DNA from: Acidimicrobiaceae bacterium
GTDB taxonomy: Bacteria; Actinomycetota; Acidimicrobiia; Acidimicrobiales; UBA8592
NCBI GenBank assembly: GCA_002712325.1
Contig: PATH01000011.1
Location: forward strand, 2,094-40,968
Direction: 5' to 3'
DNA: 38,875 nt
Position numbers and translations under genes: made by a program. A model generated the notes under the pieces. That model did not search any database and was not told the origin of the DNA. It worked only from the letters and a program-made list of their open reading frames with translations. Shown here piece by piece: positions 27,958 to 38,798 of this stretch; position 1 is the first letter of the stretch, and each line of letters opens with the position of its first letter.

Positions 27958-28020
27958 CTAATTATTTGGTTTGGCACAGGTATTTCTGCGCGCAAAGCCA
28001 AATGAAAATCCTACCGGCAT
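27958..28020 (-). CDS. candidate 20-codon leader peptide (uORF) upstream of infA: MPVGFSFGFARRNTCAKPNN
   Basis: ATG at 28018-28020 preceded by GGGGAG with 8-nt spacing; ends TAG followed directly by TAA, overlapping the infA SD. Could be coincidental. Confidence 0.35.
   Translation of the reverse strand: MPVGFSFGFARRNTCAKPNN
27964..28003 (-). promoter_or_regulatory. bulged hairpin in the infA 5' leader
   Basis: Minus-strand RNA: AUUUGG-c-UUUG-c-GCGCAG [AAAUAC] CUGUGC-CAAA-CCAAAU; 16 bp including one G-U, two single-C bulges, 6-nt loop; ends 7 nt before AAGGAG; no U-tract on either strand. Confidence 0.65.
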
Positions 28021-28073
28021 TACTGTCACTCCCCAACCCAAAGGGAATTTGATTCTGGTTATCTTTTGAGTCA

Positions 28074-28631
28074 TTAAATATTTCTCTCTATTTCTTCTAT
28101 TACTCTCGTATGTACTTCAGTTTCAGTACCCAGACCGTCAATCACACATAAAATATTTTCACTCTCAAACCACTTAATTAAAGGAGCTGTCTCAGCTTCA
28201 TATAATTCAAGTCTTCTTGCAATGGCCTCTGGTGTATCATCTTCGCGACCTCGACTCATCATTCGCTGAGTTACTTCTTCAATTGAAACGTCTAAATTTA
28301 TTGCAAGTTTGAGACTTTCTCCAACTAGTTTTTTAAGCTCTGTAGCCTGACCGACAGTTCGCGGATAACCATCGAGGAGGAATCCCGAGTTCTGCACATC
28401 GTCTTTCGCTAGTCTCTCTGCGACTATTCCGTTAACCACCTCATCTGTTACAAGCCCGCCTGCGTCCATAATTGATTTTGCTTTGAGTCCAAGCTCTGTT
28501 CCCTCCTGCACTGCAGACCGCAGCATATCTCCAGTTGAAATATGAACGATTTGAAATCGTTCTGTGATACGGACTGCTTGTGTTCCTTTACCAGAACCTT
28601 GTCGTCCCAAAATGACCATACCTAGTGTCAT
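28074..28631 (-). CDS. adk: adenylate kinase
   Basis: MVILGRQGSGKGTQAVRI, VHISTGDMLR, GFLLDGYPRTVGQA. Confidence 0.95.
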   Translation of the reverse strand: MTLGMVILGRQGSGKGTQAVRITERFQIVHISTGDMLRSAVQEGTELGLKAKSIMDAGGLVTDEVVNGIVAERLAKDDVQNSGFLLDGYPRTVGQATELKKLVGESLKLAINLDVSIEEVTQRMMSRGREDDTPEAIARRLELYEAETAPLIKWFESENILCVIDGLGTETEVHTRVIEEIERNI

Positions 28632-28655
28632 GAATTACCTCTCTGTATATGACAA

Positions 28656-30005
28656 TTATTTCAAGAAACCCTCATAGTTTCTCATCATAAGTTGGCTATC
28701 AATTTGTTTCATTGTTTCTAGTGCAACTCCAACTGCGATCAATATGGAGATGCCACCAAAGGAGACTTGCCCTACATTTCCTTGATCAAGCACTTTTGCC
28801 AAAATGAATGTGGGTGCCAAAGCTACGAGCGCAATGAAAATTGCTCCAGCAAGTGTTATTCGATTTAGGATTTTGCCTAAGTAACGCTCGGTTTGAGGAC
28901 CTGGTCGAATGCCGGGAATAAATCCTCCTTGTTTGCGGATGTTGTCGGCCTGCTTTACTGGATCAAATGTGATGGCAGTGTAGAAGTAGGAAAACCCAAC
29001 AATTAGTAGCCCGAAGAAAAGGAGGTAAAAGGGGCTATCACTGACTACTAAATTGCTATCAATCCAGCTTTGAATGGACTCTCCCCAAGTTTTATTTGCT
29101 GGATCATTATCTGATGGAAGTACTGATACTAATAGTTGTGGCAGATAGAGGACCGAACTGGCGAAAATGATCGGAATCACTCCGGACTGGTTAACTTTAA
29201 GAGGTATGTAGGTGCTTTGTCCACCATATTGTTTGCGCCCGACTACACGTTTTGCAAACTGTACTGGTATTCGCCTTTGTCCCTGTTCTACGAAAACAAT
29301 TGCAACTAGCATCGCACCGAAAAGAATGATCACTCCTATTAAACCCCCCATACCAGCATCTGTTCTGACTAGGGCTCCTTGGTTCGGTAGAGCGGAAACC
29401 ACTGATGCAAAGATGATTAGTGACATTCCATTTCCTATGCCTTTTTGGCTGATTAGCTCTCCCATCCACATCAAAAGTGCGGTGCCTGCGGTAAGAGTTA
29501 ATACGACAAGAGCAACTCGTGGGGCTGTAAATTTGGGAAGTAGGTCGAGTTGGGTACCGCTGCTGGGGGCACTTCCAAAGCCTCCGCCTCCATTATGGAA
29601 AAGGAATGCGAAAGCAGTTGATTGGATTAGAGCAATACCTATCGTCAAATAACGGGTGGCTTGTGTGATTTTTCTTTGCCCGACTGCACCCATTTGCTGC
29701 CATTGTTCAACTCGGGGGATTACAACACCTAGAATTTGCATGATGATTGAAGCAGTTATGTAGGGCATGATCCCTAATGCAAAAATTGCGAATTGTGTTA
29801 AAGCCCCTCCTGAAAAGAGTCTCAGGAATGCTAAAGCGCCACCGTTTTCATCTGTAGTTTCTTTGAGTAACTGAATTGCGTCAATATCAATACCTGGAGC
29901 AGGAACAAAACAGCCGACACGGTACAAAGCAATCATTCCCAATGTGAATAAGACCTTATTTCGTAAGTCTTCAACACGAAACATGTTTAAAATGCTGGCT
30001 GCCAT
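28656..30005 (-). CDS. secY: preprotein translocase subunit SecY
   Basis: RVGCFVPAPGID, LGIMPYITASIIMQ, GIGNGMSLIIFASVV, KQGGFIPGIRPGPQTERYL. Confidence 0.97.
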   Translation of the reverse strand: MAASILNMFRVEDLRNKVLFTLGMIALYRVGCFVPAPGIDIDAIQLLKETTDENGGALAFLRLFSGGALTQFAIFALGIMPYITASIIMQILGVVIPRVEQWQQMGAVGQRKITQATRYLTIGIALIQSTAFAFLFHNGGGGFGSAPSSGTQLDLLPKFTAPRVALVVLTLTAGTALLMWMGELISQKGIGNGMSLIIFASVVSALPNQGALVRTDAGMGGLIGVIILFGAMLVAIVFVEQGQRRIPVQFAKRVVGRKQYGGQSTYIPLKVNQSGVIPIIFASSVLYLPQLLVSVLPSDNDPANKTWGESIQSWIDSNLVVSDSPFYLLFFGLLIVGFSYFYTAITFDPVKQADNIRKQGGFIPGIRPGPQTERYLGKILNRITLAGAIFIALVALAPTFILAKVLDQGNVGQVSFGGISILIAVGVALETMKQIDSQLMMRNYEGFLK

Positions 30006-30035
30006 ATGTTTATCCTAGCTGGTAAGAATTGGGTC

Positions 30036-30524
30036 TCATCTGTTGGTTAATGCATTCCCTTTGGCAGGTGGTCGACCTTCTCCCCAAGGTTTTGGTAAAA
30101 TCGTGACGGTTCCTCCTGCAGCAGTAATACTTTCCGCAGCTGATTTTGAAAAAGCATGAGCTGAAACGTCAATTTTTGTTGAAATTTCTCCTCGTCCAAG
30201 AATCTTGACAAGAGAGTTCTTCCTAACAAGTCCTTTTTCATGTAGTGAACTTGGAGAGACCTCCGTCATTCCTGTTTCAGCAATTGTGTCTAGGTTAACT
30301 ACCTGATACTCGACACGGAAAGGGTTATTGAAGCCCCGCAATTTTGGAAGTCGGAGATGTAGCGGGTTTTGTCCGCCTTCAAATCCAACTCTGACCGTAT
30401 TTCGAGCTCGCTGCCCTTTCGATCCTCTTCCTGCTGTTTTTCCGCCTTTTCCGCCAATTCCTCGAGCAACGCGTTTCGATCTTTTATTTGACCCTTCAGG
30501 TGGCTGTAAGTCATGGATTTTCAT
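30036..30524 (-). CDS. rplO: 50S ribosomal protein L15
   Basis: MKIHDLQPPEGSNKRSKRVARGIGGKGGKTAGRGSKGQRAR. Confidence 0.96.
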   Translation of the reverse strand: MKIHDLQPPEGSNKRSKRVARGIGGKGGKTAGRGSKGQRARNTVRVGFEGGQNPLHLRLPKLRGFNNPFRVEYQVVNLDTIAETGMTEVSPSSLHEKGLVRKNSLVKILGRGEISTKIDVSAHAFSKSAAESITAAGGTVTILPKPWGEGRPPAKGNALTNR

Positions 30525-30547
30525 GATATTCCTCTCAAAAAATGTTG

Positions 30548-30727
30548 TTAAGAAACTTCTTCGACTTCAATCAGATGTGGAACTGTATTGATCATTCCAC
30601 GAATCTCAGGTTTGTCGGGCAATGTATGCGACTTCCCTATTCTCCCTAAACCTAGTGCGCGAAGGGTTCCTCTTTGTTTTGGCTTTGATCCTATTGATGA
30701 ACGGATTTGAGTGACTTTTAATGCCAT
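30548..30727 (-). CDS. rpmD: 50S ribosomal protein L30
   Basis: [59 protein letters not shown]; true start at 30727 inside the longer ORF. Confidence 0.94.
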   Translation of the reverse strand: MALKVTQIRSSIGSKPKQRGTLRALGLGRIGKSHTLPDKPEIRGMINTVPHLIEVEEVS

Positions 30728-30728
30728 T

Positions 30729-31295
30729 TTACTTCTTCTCCAATTCGCGAACTGTGCGCTCTGATTCTTTATACGCTGTGAGCATTCCTCCTGGAACGAA
30801 CTCCTCTGCTGCGAGACCCCGTAGGCTAGCAATTTGGTCAGGTCGTTTGAGATTTCGTAGTCCATCTATAGTTGCTCTGGCAACGTTGATGTGGTTCGGA
30901 GATCCTAGTGATTTACATAAAACATCCCGAATTCCAGCTTCCTCTAGGATGATCCTCGCAGCACCGCCGGCTATTACTCCGGTACCAGGAGCTGCAGGTT
31001 TGAGCATTACACGTCCTGCGCCATTTTCTCCAATTATAGGGTGGGTCACAGTTGATCCTGCCATGGGAACTCGGAAGAGGTTTCGTTTTGCTTCTTCTGT
31101 TCCTTTTTGGATTGCTAAAGGTACTTCTTTTGCCTTTCCATATCCCAAACCAACACGGCCTTCCCCATCGCCGATTACTACAAGTGCTGTGAAGGAGAAC
31201 CTTCGTCCACCTTTCACAACTTTTGCTACTCGGTTAATGTGAATTACTCGAGAGTCTCGTAATTCGCCTGGTGCCTTTTCTTCATTCGTTTCCAT
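30729..31295 (-). CDS. rpsE: 30S ribosomal protein S5
   Basis: [43 protein letters not shown]. Confidence 0.97.
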   Translation of the reverse strand: METNEEKAPGELRDSRVIHINRVAKVVKGGRRFSFTALVVIGDGEGRVGLGYGKAKEVPLAIQKGTEEAKRNLFRVPMAGSTVTHPIIGENGAGRVMLKPAAPGTGVIAGGAARIILEEAGIRDVLCKSLGSPNHINVARATIDGLRNLKRPDQIASLRGLAAEEFVPGGMLTAYKESERTVRELEKK

Positions 31296-31660
31296 TAAAA
31301 TTCCAATCCTGATTCACGTGCTGCTTCAGCTACTGCAGCAACTCTTCCGTGGTACTGTAATCCACCCCTATCAAACACAATCGAGGAAATACCAGCAGAT
31401 TTAGCACGCTCTCCAATAAGCTTTCCAACTTTAGTTGCTGCCTCTTTTGACCCTGTATTACCTGATCGTATTTCTGGTTCAAGGCTCGAAGCAGAAACAA
31501 TAGTTTTTCCTTCTTCATCGTTAATAATCTGAGCAGAAATGTGACGGTTAGATCGAAAGACAGCAAGACGTGGTCTTGAGCCTGTCCCGTGAATTTTTCT
31601 CCTGAGTCGATTATGTCGCCTTATTCGCCCATCTCGTTTGTGTTTTGCTGCGTTAACCAT
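31295..31660 (-). CDS. rplR: 50S ribosomal protein L18
   Basis: [31 protein letters not shown]...[21 protein letters not shown]. Confidence 0.96.
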   Translation of the reverse strand: MVNAAKHKRDGRIRRHNRLRRKIHGTGSRPRLAVFRSNRHISAQIINDEEGKTIVSASSLEPEIRSGNTGSKEAATKVGKLIGERAKSAGISSIVFDRGGLQYHGRVAAVAEAARESGLEF

Positions 31661-31669
31661 AGTTTCGCC

Positions 31670-32209
31670 CTACTTTGCTGTCTTTCCGGCTTTGCGGATT
31701 ATACGCTCACCAACGTAACGTATCCCTTTACCCTTGTAGGGTTCTGGTTTTTTGAGAGCCCTGATGTCAGCTGCAACTTGTCCAACTACTTGTTTGTCTA
31801 TGCCGCTGATGTTTATCTCTGTCTGAGATGGGACTTCTAACGTTATCCCCTCTGGAGCTGAGTATTGAACGGGGTGGCTAAAGCCAAGTTGGAGTTCTAA
31901 AGCATTGCTTCCCTTGGATTGAGCTCGATAACCAACGCCTACAAGCTCTAACTGCTTTTGATATCCTTCAGTTACCCCTAGAACCATATTGTTGACTAGG
32001 GACCTAATCAATCCATGAAGTGCCTTTGTCTCACGCAAATCATTATCTCTTTTGACAATAATGGTTTCATCTTCCTTTTGAACTTCAATCCCTTCTGGAA
32101 TCCTTTGTGCAAGTGTTCCTTTGGGTCCCTTAATTTCAACAGAATTCTCGGTAACTACGACCTCAACGCCAGATTTAATTTCAATTGGTGTTTTTCCTAT
32201 TCGTGACAT
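31670..32209 (-). CDS. rplF: 50S ribosomal protein L6
   Basis: MSRIGKTPIEIKSGVEV...GIRYVGERIIRKAGKTAK; start trimmed from 32278 to MSRIG. Confidence 0.95.
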   Translation of the reverse strand: MSRIGKTPIEIKSGVEVVVTENSVEIKGPKGTLAQRIPEGIEVQKEDETIIVKRDNDLRETKALHGLIRSLVNNMVLGVTEGYQKQLELVGVGYRAQSKGSNALELQLGFSHPVQYSAPEGITLEVPSQTEINISGIDKQVVGQVAADIRALKKPEPYKGKGIRYVGERIIRKAGKTAK

Positions 32210-32219
32210 TTTTCCTTCT

Positions 32220-32624
32220 TTACCAGACGTAACACAGAATTTCGCCGCCCATTCGACGTTTCCGTGCCTCACGATCACTCATTAATCCTTGACTAGTTGA
32301 AACCACAGCAACTCCTAATCCACCAAGGACTCTTGGAATTTCAGTTGATTTCGAGTACACCCTTAAACCTGGCTTTGATACTCGTTTAATGCCAGAAATA
32401 ACTCGTGCTCGCGATGGCGAATATTTCATTTCTATAGTTAGAGTCTTTCCAGGTATCTCTTCATTCTCAGAGACGTTAAAGGCATTAATATAGCCTTCCT
32501 TGTGCAATAAGGTTGCTAGTGATTCTTTGAGCTTTGATGAAGGCATAGCGACATCATCATGCATTGCGGTATTCGCATTTCGAATTCTTGTTAGCATATC
32601 TGCTACTGGGTCTGTCATTGTCAT
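32220..32624 (-). CDS. rpsH: 30S ribosomal protein S8
   Basis: [30 protein letters not shown]...[31 protein letters not shown]. Confidence 0.96.
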   Translation of the reverse strand: MTMTDPVADMLTRIRNANTAMHDDVAMPSSKLKESLATLLHKEGYINAFNVSENEEIPGKTLTIEMKYSPSRARVISGIKRVSKPGLRVYSKSTEIPRVLGGLGVAVVSTSQGLMSDREARKRRMGGEILCYVW

Positions 32625-32638
32625 CTACTAATCACTCC

Positions 32639-32824
32639 CTACCAACTGGCCTTTGTCACGCCTGGTAAATCCCCTGCGTGTGCGAGTTCTCTCAGGCATA
32701 CTCTGCATAGGCCAAACTTGCGATATACAGACCGTGGGCGACCACAACGTCTGCATCGTGTGTATGCGCGTACTTTGTATTTTGGTGTCTTTTTCTGTTT
32801 GTTTACGAGAGCTTTCTTCGCCAT
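32639..32824 (-). CDS. rpsN: 30S ribosomal protein S14 type Z
   Basis: [61 protein letters not shown]; start trimmed to 32824. Confidence 0.96.
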   Translation of the reverse strand: MAKKALVNKQKKTPKYKVRAYTRCRRCGRPRSVYRKFGLCRVCLRELAHAGDLPGVTKASW

Positions 32825-32825
32825 G

Positions 32826-33392
32826 TTAATTTTGTCCTTCTGTTCTGAATGGGAATGAAAATGATTCAAGAAGAGCTTTACCTTCTTGATCATTCTTAGC
32901 TGAGGTCACGATCGTTATGTCCATACCTCTTGTTGCATCTATTTTGTCGTAATCAATTTCTGGGAAAATCAGTTGTTCAGTTACACCAAACGTGTAGTTT
33001 CCATTTCCATCAAATGATTTGGGTGAGAGGCCCCTAAAGTCACGTACCCTAGGAATAGCTAGATTAATTAACCTGTCTAGAAACTCATACATTCTGTCCC
33101 CTCGAAGAGTAACTTTTGCTCCAATAGCGTTTCCTTCTCGGAGTTTGAATCCAGCTATTGACTTTTTTGCACGAGTTAGCATTGGCTTCTGACCTGTTAT
33201 TACGCTCAAATCAGAAATTGCCCCTTCAAGGAGAGATGATCTGGTAACCGCTTCGCCAACACCCATATTCACAACAATCTTGGTGATCTGAGGGACTTCC
33301 ATTATGTTAGATTTCTGAAGATCTTCTTTGAGTTTCATTCGGATCTGGTTATTGTATTGTTCTTTCAATCGCGGAACTAGTGATGTCGTCAT
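32826..33392 (-). CDS. rplE: 50S ribosomal protein L5
   Basis: [42 protein letters not shown]. Confidence 0.97.
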   Translation of the reverse strand: MTTSLVPRLKEQYNNQIRMKLKEDLQKSNIMEVPQITKIVVNMGVGEAVTRSSLLEGAISDLSVITGQKPMLTRAKKSIAGFKLREGNAIGAKVTLRGDRMYEFLDRLINLAIPRVRDFRGLSPKSFDGNGNYTFGVTEQLIFPEIDYDKIDATRGMDITIVTSAKNDQEGKALLESFSFPFRTEGQN

Positions 33393-33700
33393 TAGAGGTC
33401 AGCTCCTGTTCGTTTGCATATTCTTACTTTCGTTCCATTGCTGTCGAATCGATAACCAACACGAGTCGGTTTGCCATCTTCAGGGCTAATAATGGCTACG
33501 TTGGAGATATCAAGTGCCATTTCTTTATCAATGATTCCCCCTTGCATTGTTTCGCGAGTGGGTCGTTGATGCTTCTTAGAAATGTTCACACCTGTGACGA
33601 TAAGTTTTCCTTCTTTGGGGTACAAAAATGACACTTCCCCTTCTTTTCCTTTGTCTTTGCCAGCAAGGACAACGACCTTGTCACCTTTTCTAATCTTCAT
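33392..33700 (-). CDS. rplX: 50S ribosomal protein L24
   Basis: [47 protein letters not shown]. Confidence 0.96.
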   Translation of the reverse strand: MKIRKGDKVVVLAGKDKGKEGEVSFLYPKEGKLIVTGVNISKKHQRPTRETMQGGIIDKEMALDISNVAIISPEDGKPTRVGYRFDSNGTKVRICKRTGADL

Positions 33701-34069
33701 CTATAGAACCTCCGGTGCAAGGGAAACAATCCTCATGAATTGCTTGTCGCGCAATTCTCTACCTACGGGGCCGAAGATACGTGTACCTCTTGGCTGCCGT
33801 GCTTCGTTGATTAGTACTGCGGCATTTTCATCGAATCGTATATAAGAGCCATCCATTCTTCTGCTCTCTTTTTTGGTACGAACAACTACGCATTTAACAA
33901 CGTCACCTTTTTTAACCTGTGCACCCGGAATAGCATCTTTAACCGTTGCAACAAAAATATCTCCAATTGTTCCGTAACGCCTTTTGGATCCGCCAAGAAC
34001 TTTAATTACTAGTACTTCTTTTGCCCCGGAATTATCTGCAATTTTAAGACGTGATTCCTGTTGTATCAT
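33701..34069 (-). CDS. rplN: 50S ribosomal protein L14
   Basis: [33 protein letters not shown]; start trimmed to 34069. Confidence 0.96.
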   Translation of the reverse strand: MIQQESRLKIADNSGAKEVLVIKVLGGSKRRYGTIGDIFVATVKDAIPGAQVKKGDVVKCVVVRTKKESRRMDGSYIRFDENAAVLINEARQPRGTRIFGPVGRELRDKQFMRIVSLAPEVL

Positions 34070-34341
34070 CGGGCACGCTCCAGAATTTCCAAAATCCTCC
34101 ATCGTTTCTTCTTTGATAACGGTCGAGTCTCTTGGATACGGACCCTGTCTCCAACATTAAGATCGTTGTCAGAATCATGAACGAATAGCTTTTTTGTTCG
34201 TTGAACAGTTTTGTTATAACGACGGTGCCTTACTCGATCTACGATGGCTACCACTGCTGTTTTATCCATCGAGGTTGACACAACAAGTCCTTCTCGTATT
34301 TTTCTTGGATTAGATCGTATTTCGCTTTGATCATTCATCAT
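34066..34341 (-). CDS. rpsQ: 30S ribosomal protein S17
   Basis: [39 protein letters not shown]; start assigned at MMNDQ, overlapping the rpmC end. Confidence 0.94.
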   Translation of the reverse strand: MMNDQSEIRSNPRKIREGLVVSTSMDKTAVVAIVDRVRHRRYNKTVQRTKKLFVHDSDNDLNVGDRVRIQETRPLSKKKRWRILEILERAR

Positions 34342-34549
34342 TACTCTCCAGTGCTTCTGCTGCGGCAATCTCTCGTGCACGCAATTCTGTCATTGCACGT
34401 GCAACTTCTTTCTTTACTTCTTTTATTCGGCTGAAGTTGTCTAGCTGACCTGTAACAAGTTGAAATCTGAGGTTAAAGAGCTCTTCTTTGGAGTCATTGA
34501 GCGCTTCGATGAGGTCTCCATCATTTATATCTTTTAGATCTTTAGCCAT
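34331..34549 (-). CDS. rpmC: 50S ribosomal protein L29
   Basis: [60 protein letters not shown]. Confidence 0.95.
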   Translation of the reverse strand: MAKDLKDINDGDLIEALNDSKEELFNLRFQLVTGQLDNFSRIKEVKKEVARAMTELRAREIAAAEALESNDE

Positions 34550-34965
34550 TAGAATCCTTCCTTTCTGCTAACAAACTTTGCTTTTATTGGAAGTTTCTGT
34601 ATTGCGCGATTTATTGCTTGCCTTGCGATCTCTTCGTCGGGATAGGACAATTCAAACAAGACTCGTCCTGGGCGGACTACAGCAACCCAGCGTTCTACGT
34701 TTCCTTTTCCTGAACCCATTCGTGTTTCAGCAGGCTTTTCTGTAACTGGTTTGTCTGGAAAGATATTTATCCAAACCTTACCGCCACGCTTAATATGTCT
34801 AGTCATAGCAATACGAGCAGCTTCAATTTGCCTTGCGGTGATCCACCCAGGCTCTAAAGCTTGTATGCCGAAGTCGCCAAAGGAAACTTCGTTTCCTCCT
34901 TTAGCATTACCTTTCATACGCCCACGATGGTGTTTTCTGTGCGCTACTTTTCTTGGCATTAACAT
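34549..34965 (-). CDS. rplP: 50S ribosomal protein L16
   Basis: [51 protein letters not shown]. Confidence 0.97.
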   Translation of the reverse strand: MLMPRKVAHRKHHRGRMKGNAKGGNEVSFGDFGIQALEPGWITARQIEAARIAMTRHIKRGGKVWINIFPDKPVTEKPAETRMGSGKGNVERWVAVVRPGRVLFELSYPDEEIARQAINRAIQKLPIKAKFVSRKEGF

Positions 34966-35867
34966 CAGTCGGCTTCTCCTGGTCTAAAGATTGGTGTTTG
35001 GTTTTTGGAGTTAGTCAACTTTGCTATTTGTTCTTCTTCATCTAGAAGTTTTTCGAATTCAGGGTCAGCTTCCTGAACTAGTGGAGTGAGCTCTTCAACT
35101 TCAGATTCTTCTTTGTCATTAGAAGCCTTATTTCGAGCTGCAGATGATGAAACTACTTGTTTTCCTTGACTTGGGCCAGAAGTTTCTCCCGCTGCCATTG
35201 CTGCTTCGCGATCAATTTTATCTTCTGCTTGAACTTTGTAAGGAAGAATATCTCCACGGTAGATCCAAACTTTGACGCCTATTCGTCCGTATGTTGTATG
35301 GGCTTCTCTGAACCCATAATCAATATCAGCTCGAAGCGTATGCAGTGGCACACGACCTTCGCGATACCATTCAGATCTTGACATTTCTGCGCCGCCGAGT
35401 CTTCCGGAACATTGCACTCGTATCCCTAGAGCTCCGGCCTTTTGTGCGTTCTGCACTGCGCGTTTCATGGCTCTTCTAAACGCTACTCGACCTGCAAGTT
35501 GATCTGCCACACCTTGAGCGATAAGTGCTGCATCAAGTTCTGGTTGTTTGATCTCTTGAATATTTAATTGAACTTTCTGGTTCCCGGTTATTTCTGTTAG
35601 TCCAGCTCGCAGTCGATCGGCTTCAGCTCCTTTACGACCGATAACAATTCCGGGCCGAGCCGTATGGACGTCAATTCGTAGTCGGTCTCGAGTCCGCTCA
35701 ACCTCTACTCGGGAGATTGCAGCGTGGGGTAATTCGGTCATAATAAAATTGCGGACTTCCCAATCCTCAATGACGAAGTCAGCATATTCCCTGTCGGCGA
35801 ACCATCTTGACTTCCAGTCGGTAGTAACACCTAAGCGAAATCCGTATGGATTAACTTTCTGACCCAT
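34965..35867 (-). CDS. rpsC: 30S ribosomal protein S3 with acidic C-terminal extension
   Basis: [32 protein letters not shown]...[31 protein letters not shown]; ~80-aa low-complexity tail. Confidence 0.96.
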   Translation of the reverse strand: MGQKVNPYGFRLGVTTDWKSRWFADREYADFVIEDWEVRNFIMTELPHAAISRVEVERTRDRLRIDVHTARPGIVIGRKGAEADRLRAGLTEITGNQKVQLNIQEIKQPELDAALIAQGVADQLAGRVAFRRAMKRAVQNAQKAGALGIRVQCSGRLGGAEMSRSEWYREGRVPLHTLRADIDYGFREAHTTYGRIGVKVWIYRGDILPYKVQAEDKIDREAAMAAGETSGPSQGKQVVSSSAARNKASNDKEESEVEELTPLVQEADPEFEKLLDEEEQIAKLTNSKNQTPIFRPGEAD

Positions 35868-36718
35868 TATTCGTTCTCCCCATCATTATCATCTTGGTTC
35901 TCTTCCGTTTCATCGTTATCTTTTTGCATGCTGTTTGGAAGTCTAAACCCTGCAGCTTCTGCAGTTTCAGCGTTGGTAAACCACACATCAGCTTTTGTTC
36001 TTCCGAAGAAAGACGATTCTTCAGGGTGATAGATCTTTGTTGAGACTTTCGCCTTTATGGTGAAATCTGAACTTGGTGCTGACCCATCTTCAAGAGCAAA
36101 GGTTGAACCTTCTCCGTATGGGGTATCTTCAGATTCTGTGTCTGATTTTTCTGCAATCTCTTCTTGTTCAGAAGGAGTTTCCTCAACTTCGTCAACTATT
36201 GCTTCTGGGTCTTCATCAGACTGAACTTCTTCTGGCTGGCTTTCAAGTTCAGATTCCTTTGATTTAGCGACTCTTCTCTTTCTTGATTCTGCAGCGCTTT
36301 GTTGAGTTTGGTTTCCTTTAAGTTCTGCTCGTTCTCTTTGTTCGGTCAGTTCTTCTGAAGAATACCTTCCAAGAATTAACGTAATATGGCATGTCCTTTT
36401 CCTTATTCGGGTAGCTCGTCCACGAGCTCGAGGGCGCCATCTTTTCAAGGTTGGACCTTCATCTGCGTAACATGCTGAAACAAATAGCTCCTCTACAGGG
36501 ATATCATCATTATTTTCTGCATTGGCAGCAGCTGAATTAAGGCATTTGAGGACGGTGTCACTTATTCGGCGTTCAGAGAAGGTGAGAATGTTTGTAGCTT
36601 CAAAAAAAGATTTACCTCTAATAAGATTTAATACCTCTCTGACCTTGTAGGCAGATGAGCGAACATACTTAAGTTGTGCTCGAGTGCCGGGCCTTTCATT
36701 AGTTTTAGTTGCCGTCAT
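35867..36718 (-). CDS. rplV: 50S ribosomal protein L22 with long acidic and sunset-like C-terminal extension
   Basis: L22 core [24 protein letters not shown]...[29 protein letters not shown]; tail [43 protein letters not shown]. Confidence 0.93.
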   Translation of the reverse strand: MTATKTNERPGTRAQLKYVRSSAYKVREVLNLIRGKSFFEATNILTFSERRISDTVLKCLNSAAANAENNDDIPVEELFVSACYADEGPTLKRWRPRARGRATRIRKRTCHITLILGRYSSEELTEQRERAELKGNQTQQSAAESRKRRVAKSKESELESQPEEVQSDEDPEAIVDEVEETPSEQEEIAEKSDTESEDTPYGEGSTFALEDGSAPSSDFTIKAKVSTKIYHPEESSFFGRTKADVWFTNAETAEAAGFRLPNSMQKDNDETEENQDDNDGENE

Positions 36719-36720
36719 GA

Positions 36721-36996
36721 TTATCGAACACCTCTTTCCTGCCCAGCATGAAATTTGAATGTTCTTGTAGGGGCGAATTCCCCGAGTTTGTGCCCCACCA
36801 TTGTTTCAGTTACGTAGACAGGTACATGCTTGCGACCGTCATGAACAGCTACAGTGTGTCCAATCATGTCAGGAATTATCGTTGATCGCCTTGACCATGT
36901 TTTTATTACCTCTTTAGAACCCGAAGCATTTAATGCATCTATTTTCTTGAGGAGGTGAGAATCCACGAATGGTCCTTTTTTTAGGCTTCTAGGCAT
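36721..36996 (-). CDS. rpsS: 30S ribosomal protein S19
   Basis: [23 protein letters not shown]...[29 protein letters not shown]. Confidence 0.97.
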   Translation of the reverse strand: MPRSLKKGPFVDSHLLKKIDALNASGSKEVIKTWSRRSTIIPDMIGHTVAVHDGRKHVPVYVTETMVGHKLGEFAPTRTFKFHAGQERGVR

Positions 36997-37006
36997 AATT
37001 GTTCCT

Positions 37007-37843
37007 TTACCGGCGTGAGCCTCTTGTTCGGCGACGACGTACTATTAGTTTCTGAGATTGTTTCTTTTTGCTTCGTGTTCGAGATTCTGGTTTACCCCAA
37101 GGAGAAACTGGGTGTCTTCCTCCAGATGTCTTTCCTTCACCACCACCATGAGGGTGGTCAACTGGGTTCATTGCGACACCTCGGGTTTGAGGCCTTTTAC
37201 CTTTCCAGCGGTTTCTACCGGCCTTACCGATCTTTATGAGTTCATGCTCGGAATTTCCTACGGACCCGACGGTAGCCATAGAGTCAATCGGCACTCTTCT
37301 CATTTCAGTACTTGGAAGCCGCAAAGTAGCATAACTTCCTTCTTTAGCGACTAATTGAACACTGGAACCTGCGCTTCTAGCTAATTTTCCGCCACCACCA
37401 GGACGCAATTCAATGTTGTGAACTACAGTTCCCACGGGGATGTAACGTAATGGCAAAGCATTACCTACTCGTATTTCTGACCCTTGCCCAGACTGAATTA
37501 TCTCTCCAACCTCTAGGGAGTTCGGAGCAAGAATATATCGCTTCTCTCCATCATGGTAGTGAAGTAGTGCGATTCGGCAGGTTCGGTTAGGGTCATACTC
37601 TATTGACGCAACTGTGGCAGGTACCCCCGCTTTGTCTCTCCTAAAGTCAATTTGACGATAAAGCTGTTTGTGGCCGCCACCGCGATGTCGTGATGTTTTT
37701 CGTCCATAGTTGTTACGACCACCGGTTTTCGGCTTGCTGGTGGTTAATGACTTTTCAGGTGATGTTTTGGTGATTTCTGAAAAGTCAGCTTGTGTCTGGA
37801 ATCTTCGTCCTGGACTTGTTGGTTTCCGTCTTCTAATTGCCAC
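37007..37843 (-). CDS. rplB: 50S ribosomal protein L2
   Basis: [33 protein letters not shown]...[31 protein letters not shown]. Confidence 0.97.
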   Translation of the reverse strand: MAIRRRKPTSPGRRFQTQADFSEITKTSPEKSLTTSKPKTGGRNNYGRKTSRHRGGGHKQLYRQIDFRRDKAGVPATVASIEYDPNRTCRIALLHYHDGEKRYILAPNSLEVGEIIQSGQGSEIRVGNALPLRYIPVGTVVHNIELRPGGGGKLARSAGSSVQLVAKEGSYATLRLPSTEMRRVPIDSMATVGSVGNSEHELIKIGKAGRNRWKGKRPQTRGVAMNPVDHPHGGGEGKTSGGRHPVSPWGKPESRTRSKKKQSQKLIVRRRRTRGSRR

Positions 37844-37851
37844 TTTTTCCC

Positions 37852-38139
37852 CTATACATCAAACAATTCAATAGAGTCACCTTCGGCGACTGTGACGAGA
37901 GCTCGTTTTTGGTCGGAGCGTTTACCGTATGAAAAGTTCTTTCGGTTTCTTTTGCGCTTCCCTTTTCTATTGAGGGTATTAACTTTTGTTACTCGCACGC
38001 CAAAAATCTGCTCAACAGCTTCACGAATCTGTGGTTTGGTTGCTTCGGGATGAACTTCGAAAGTGTAAACATTCTCTTCAATCAGAACATATGACTTTTC
38101 GCTAACAATCGGTTTACGTATGATATCTCTGCCATCCAT
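37852..38139 (-). CDS. rplW: 50S ribosomal protein L23
   Basis: [57 protein letters not shown]. Confidence 0.96.
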   Translation of the reverse strand: MDGRDIIRKPIVSEKSYVLIEENVYTFEVHPEATKPQIREAVEQIFGVRVTKVNTLNRKGKRKRNRKNFSYGKRSDQKRALVTVAEGDSIELFDV

Positions 38140-38141
38140 AA

Positions 38142-38798
38142 CTATGCTTCCTCTGTTTCACTATCAGGCTGAGAGTTAGAAGGAGCCTGATTCACTGTCG
38201 GGAGATTGTTTTTGGTGAAAACAATGGAGTCATTAACAAGAATATCAAATACATTAAGTTGATCTGCAGAGAGCACGTTCACGTTAGTGAGGTTCCGAAA
38301 ACTCTTTTGAGTGTTCATATCTTGATCATCGGCAATTATTAATACTTTTCCTTCAGCACCTATTGCTTCAAGAGCTGTCTTTGCTGCTTTTGTGCTAGGT
38401 GTTTCAAAATCCCAGGACTCGACAACGTAAATGCTGTTTGAGCTCGCTCGGTCTGAGAGAGCGGATCGTAGCGCTAGTCTTTTCATTTTTTTAGGGGTTC
38501 GTTGTGAGTAATCACGAGGTTTTGGTCCAAGTGCTATTCCACCTCCGCGCCAGTGTGGGATTCTAGAAGAACCAGCTCTTGCTCGTCCGGTTCCCTTCTG
38601 CTTCCAAGGCTTTGCTCCTCCGCCGCGTACTTCTGCTCGCGTTTTGGTGCTATGCGTGCCTGAGCGTTTAGCAGCCAGCTGAGCATTAACTACTTGATGC
38701 ATGACAGCAACGTTAGGTTCGATACCAAAGATACTTTCATCAAGTTCAACGGTTCCTGATTTTCCACCGTCAGCTTTTTTTATATCAATTTTACTCAT
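38142..38798 (-). CDS. rplD: 50S ribosomal protein L4
   Basis: [65 protein letters not shown]. Confidence 0.96.
   Translation of the reverse strand: MSKIDIKKADGGKSGTVELDESIFGIEPNVAVMHQVVNAQLAAKRSGTHSTKTRAEVRGGGAKPWKQKGTGRARAGSSRIPHWRGGGIALGPKPRDYSQRTPKKMKRLALRSALSDRASSNSIYVVESWDFETPSTKAAKTALEAIGAEGKVLIIADDQDMNTQKSFRNLTNVNVLSADQLNVFDILVNDSIVFTKNNLPTVNQAPSNSQPDSETEEA

Noticed and set aside
27964-28003. infA leader hairpin as an intrinsic terminator for adk
   Set aside because: No U-tract follows on either strand (AAUUAGUAAGG on minus, GAAAATCC on plus).
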